NCBI GenBank assembly: GCA_963930655.1
Contig: OZ005610.1
Coordinates: 22,327,001-22,391,000 of the forward strand
Direction: 5' to 3'
DNA length: 64,000 nucleotides
Origin: Myrica gale
Taxonomy: Eukaryota > Streptophyta > Magnoliopsida > Fagales > Myricaceae
The notes under the pieces are model-generated. The model did not search any database and was not told the DNA's origin. It saw only the letters and a program-made list of their open reading frames with translations. This document shows, piece by piece, positions 60,581 to 64,000 of the stretch; within the stretch, counting starts at the first letter, position 1, and every line of letters starts with the position of its first letter. The translations under genes and the position numbers were made by a program.

Positions 60581-61045
60581 GTAATTTACAAATTTCAACT
60601 AAGTTAAATATTCAAGGAATGTTACGAAAAATTGAGAAAATTAGAGTTTTGTTTGGTTTTATAAGAAAATAGTGAATAAGATAGGATTTTATAAGAGTTG
60701 ATGAAAAAATAATGAGAGATAAATATAATTTTATAGAATTTGGTGAAAAAGGTAAATAGAGATGATTTGAGCTAATAACTTTTATATTTTTTATAATAAA
60801 AAGAAGTAATTTAACGGGGGAGAGAAATATTATTTCGAAGTTATTTTATTTGATAGAAATTTTAAGTTAATTGTGTTTATAAACTAAAATTTTAAAATAA
60901 TGAAAATTTTTGGTACTGTTAGGTTTTGCAAACGCGTCCGATTTGCTCGTAAACAACAAGATTTGAATTCATACCCATATATTAAATTTGTTCATTAGGA
61001 AAAGTTTGTCCTTCTAAGTTCTAACCACTGAACTACCCCGCTCTC
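60580..61045. other. AT-rich repeat and possible tRNA-derived SINE
   Basis: 60580-60910 is an AT-rich MITE-like stretch. At about 60940-61045 on the minus strand GGGGTAGTTCAGTGGTTAGAA and, 50 bases on, ATGAATTCAAATC resemble boxes A and B of a tRNA-derived SINE. The spacing fits, but no ends or target duplication are clear. Confidence 0.35.
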
Positions 61046-61095
61046 TAACCTGCAGGGTCTATTTGGATCATTGTATGTCATGTTTGGAAAGTATT

Positions 61096-62144
61096 TTTTG
61101 TTGTTGTTGAAACAACTATGTTTATATATTGAAAAAGACACACAAACACAAATTACAAGCTAGAAAAACAAAGAAAGACCCACAAGGGGCTTTACAAGCG
61201 GCGAGTTGAGGGGCCAACAATAAAGTGGCTTTTGAAGAGGATACAAGATCCTCGGATGTGTCTGGCGCGAAGCCCAAAGCGAGAGGACCAGAGGGTCCGA
61301 GGAAGCACGGGAAACCCGTGAAAGTAACAAACCAACCGCTGAAGGTGCCCTGATAAAACTAACCATGCAATCTCAACTATAATTACAAAGCGTGGAAAAA
61401 CACAGAAGCAAACCGAAATAAGCCCTAAACAGAGGGGCGGGCCCAAACGGGCAAAAACATAACCTAAAACAAGCCCTAAACAGAGGGGCTGGCCTAAACG
61501 GGCTAAAGCGTAACATAACACTAGCCCGAAACAAAGGGGCAGACCCAAATGAGTTTATTGCTGGTCGGACAGCCGCTGGAGGCGGCGGAGACGGCAGCGG
61601 CGGCGCGTGGAGGTGGTCGTGGCAGATCCAAGACAGGAAAGATAAAGCAGGAGCCACAGAGGCTAGGGATGGGAAGGAAGGCAAGCGGCGGGTGGCGGTG
61701 GAAGCCGGACACTCACTGGAAGTGTACGACGCATGAGATCCACGCGCGCCGCGTGGCGCGCGTGAAGCATCACGCTCCGTCGTCTGGGGAGCGGAAAGGG
61801 ATGACAGCAAAGATCTCGACAGAAGGAGACCAACTGGGGGGAGCGTGTGGGTAGAAACGGGGCGGAAAGGAGCGGGCACCGATCGACAGCCACCTGCACA
61901 AAAGCAAAAAGAAAAAAAACAAGGAACCAACCAACAGCAACCAGGCGAACCAAAAAGAAGAAAAGGGAAGCGGGAATCGGGAAGAGGGGAAAAGAGAAAA
62001 GAAAAGGGAGTAGGGGAGAGGAGAGAGCCGGAGCGCCTCCCCTCCTCCGGACCGACGTCTTGAACGAAAAACCGGAGAGAAAGAGGGTAGAGAGAGGTTA
62101 GAGAGAAAGATGACAGTGAGTCTTAAAGCTTGCATTAAGTTACC
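61096..62144 (-). mobile_element. Retroposon with perfect 17-bp target duplication
   Basis: CATGTTTGGAAAGTATT occurs at 61079-61095 and again at 62145-62161. Read on the minus strand, the insert starts with a CT-rich leader and ends in a CAACAACAACAAAAA tail, as expected of LINE-type target-primed insertion. It is 1049 bp and GC-richer than its flanks. It contains an imperfect 51-bp tandem repeat at 61420-61553. No reverse transcriptase is visible; the overlapping frames (for example 61373-61930 minus) have no domains. It is probably an internally deleted LINE or a LINE-mobilised transcript. Confidence 0.8.
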
Positions 62145-62159
62145 CATGTTTGGAAAGTA

Positions 62160-62708
62160 TTATTCCTGAAAGATGTATAAGAAGTATAATAAATTATCTA
62201 TAAAAGCAAGCCAGCTCGAGAAAAGGCCTTCCCTTGGTTCTCAGCTCTCGTTTAAACTCAAGCAAGTGTCACAGGAGCTAAGATCCACCATTTTCTCTCC
62301 CTCTCTCTTTAATTGCACCAGCAATTCGGTCAACCGAATTGCAAAGGATCTCGTCCATTAATTACTAGGGTACTTTTCCCTGTTAAATAACTTAATATTG
62401 AGAGAAATTTGAACTTTTGGGTCTGACAGACACTTTGAATGCGTGCACAGGGTGGACAAAAATGTCGATGGGAGAATCACTGAGGAAGAGGTGAAACAAA
62501 ATTCTTTCTTGGGAAAATGAGATGCTAGATGAAGTTGAATTTAATTAACCCTCAATACAATATGATTTGATGGTAATTTTTCTAATTTTTCAGATTATTG
62601 CCTTAAGTGCTTCTGTAAATAAGTTGTCTAAAATCCAAGAAAGTGCCCACGAGTATGCTGCACTGATCATGGAAGAGTTGGATCCAGACAACCTCGGCTA
62701 CATTGAGG
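62160..62708 (+). pseudogene. Fragments of an RBOH NADPH oxidase gene
   Basis: Three pieces match respiratory burst oxidase homologs. At about 62230-62285 GSQLSFKLKQVSQELR comes from the N-terminal region. At about 62452-62491 VDKNVDGRITEEE is EF-hand loop sequence after an AG acceptor. At 62594-62708 [20 protein letters not shown] and then [16 protein letters not shown] is the following EF-hand exon, ending at a GT donor. About 100 residues that should link the first two pieces are missing. The membrane and FAD/NADPH domains are not in the window. A Copia element begins about 135 bases into the following intron. The fragments indicate a remnant, though downstream exons could lie beyond the window. 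Confidence 0.75.
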
Positions 62709-62842
62709 TTTGGTTTTTATTTTATTTTATTTTCCTTATTTGTGTATACCCAAAAGAACTAGAAGGATGCTTAGTCCAAGTCAGCCCACGTTTGGCAAAG
62801 CTTAGAAACTATTGGCCCAATTGCAAAGACACGAGTCTTAGT

Positions 62843-64000
62843 TGTTAAACATATTACACACGATGGCGGCTGGTCAACTGAACAAAAAGGGAACAATGCT
62901 GAACTTAAGGAAACTAAAGTCAAGGCTGGAACAAAGGCGTACAAAGATAAGGCAAAAATTGTAGGATTGCTTATTGACAGATAACGATACTCATTGACAG
63001 AGCACATATAGCATTAGAATTACAGCTGTATTTATTTCCTCCTTTGTATCTTTCCATGTACGATTTATAGCATAACAGTATATATGGATAAACTATTGTA
63101 AGTACAGTGAATCGAATAAGCAGAAAGTCATTTGAAAATCATCTTTTGTTTGTTATCTTTCATGGTATCGGAGCCACAAAAGGCTAACACCGATTCTTCC
63201 ATGGTTGCTTCCTCTTCAACTGCTGCAACATTCCAACTCCCCAACATCTCTCACCTGATTTCCATCAAACTTGATGAAACCAATTACTTTTTATGGGTTT
63301 CACAGTTTCTTCCAGTTCTTCGCAGCCATGGCCTCTTGGGCATTGTTGATGGCACCGATGTTTGCCCACCCAAGTTGGTCACAAGCACTGATGGCCAAGA
63401 AACCACAAATCCAGGATTTGTTATCTGGACCCAAAAAGACCAATATCTACTGAGTTGGCTTAACGCCACTCTCACTGATGTCGTACTGTCAACTGTGTAT
63501 GGTTTAAACACTGCTAGACAAGTATGGACCTTCCTGGCAGCAAGGTTTGTCTCGAACTCCAGACCACGCATTGCTCACCTTAAAAGCCAACTCCAGACTC
63601 TATGACAAGATTCAAAAACTTGCTCTGAATACCTTCAACAAGCCAAGTTGTGGGCTGATCAATTGGTTGTTGTTGGAAAACCTGTTGATGATGAGGATCT
63701 GATCTCCTTCATTGTAAGTGGCCTCAATCCATCCTACAATGCTTTCATCACATCCTTCACTTTTGCCACTCGAGATGCCTCACTCTCATTTGCTGATTTT
63801 CAAGCTGAACTACTGAATTATGAGACTTTATTAGTCACCCAAAGTCAAAACACTCATGTTTCTGACTCAAGCAACTTTGCTTTGTTCACCAACAAGCAAA
63901 CCCATCAATTCTCCAATCGCAAATCCAAACCCCAAAGCTTCTCTCGTAATTCACACTCATCCCACCAAGGTTCAAAATATCCACCAAAAAACTCTTCTCC
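62843..64000 (+). mobile_element. Second Copia element, cut by the window edge
   Basis: A probable 5' LTR runs from about 62843 (TGTTAAACATATTAC) to 63162 (ends TTCA). TGGTATCGGAGCC at 63163-63175 is the primer-binding site. The left LTR boundary is inferred from the TG start and is less certain than the right. The gag region follows and the window ends inside it. Confidence 0.8.
63201..64000 (+). pseudogene. Copia gag (UBN2-type), partial, with one in-frame stop
   Basis: From the ATG at 63201 (MVASSSTAATFQLPNISHLI) the frame encodes a typical Copia gag: KLDETNYFLWVSQFLPVLRS, LLSWLNATLTDVVLSTV, then TARQVWTFLAARF. A TGA at 63603-63605 interrupts it, after which the same frame continues (CSEYLQQAKLWADQL, DEDLISFIVSGLNPSYNAFI) to the window edge. 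The zinc knuckle and pol lie outside. It differs clearly from the gag at 42701, so it is a separate Copia family. Confidence 0.88.

Noticed and set aside
61373..62147. Overlapping frames of 185, 125 and 118 residues on the minus strand
   Set aside because: All lie inside a retroposon with a 17-bp target duplication, contain a 51-bp tandem repeat and show no domain.

Overview
The window is nuclear DNA of a flowering plant, almost certainly a eudicot. Genes have many short GT-AG introns and plant TATA boxes. Recognisable products are plant families: an SRC2-like C2 protein, DEGP14, H2A.W, RECQSIM, an ER BiP and a class I formin. AT-rich intergenic DNA is packed with hAT, Mutator-like and Copia elements. 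The species cannot be named from the sequence.

Layout. 1-5 kb: intergenic DNA and an intronless SRC2-like gene (+). 5-9.7 kb: a DEGP14-type HtrA protease gene (-) with several reading-frame lesions and a 292-bp hAT miniature element inside its last coding exon. 10.4-11.1 kb: a two-exon histone H2A.W gene (-) with histone-type promoter motifs. 11.6-17.1 kb: hAT elements. 17.5-19.8 kb: a small membrane/coiled-coil ORF (-), a 583-bp foldback element and a tRNA-Gly(CCC) gene (-). 22-27 kb: a RECQSIM-type RecQ helicase gene (-) that looks broken. 30.1-35.5 kb: a small Cys-rich secreted peptide gene (+) convergent with a seven-exon BiP gene (-) whose C-terminus is NDEL rather than HDEL.

37-47.8 kb is a decayed second copy of the peptide-BiP block. 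It has been cut by a TTF-type hAT element, a 1.2-kb foldback element with a GC-rich repetitive core, and a complete Copia element with 5-bp target duplications. 48-49.4 kb holds the 5' part of another hAT element. 50.6-54.7 kb is a four-exon class I formin gene (-). 55-61 kb is gene-poor. 61-62.1 kb is a retroposon with a perfect 17-bp target duplication. 62.2-62.7 kb holds fragments of an RBOH NADPH oxidase gene, and a second Copia element runs off the right edge.

The intact genes are unrelated housekeeping or stress functions; there is no operon-like system. The most interesting observation is the hAT element in DEGP14. Its own ends plus the 8-bp target duplication form a GT-AG intron whose exact removal restores the PDZ reading frame, a candidate transposon-born intron. 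Three apparent frame lesions in DEGP14 and RECQSIM are single-base losses, so assembly error must be excluded before either is called a true pseudogene.
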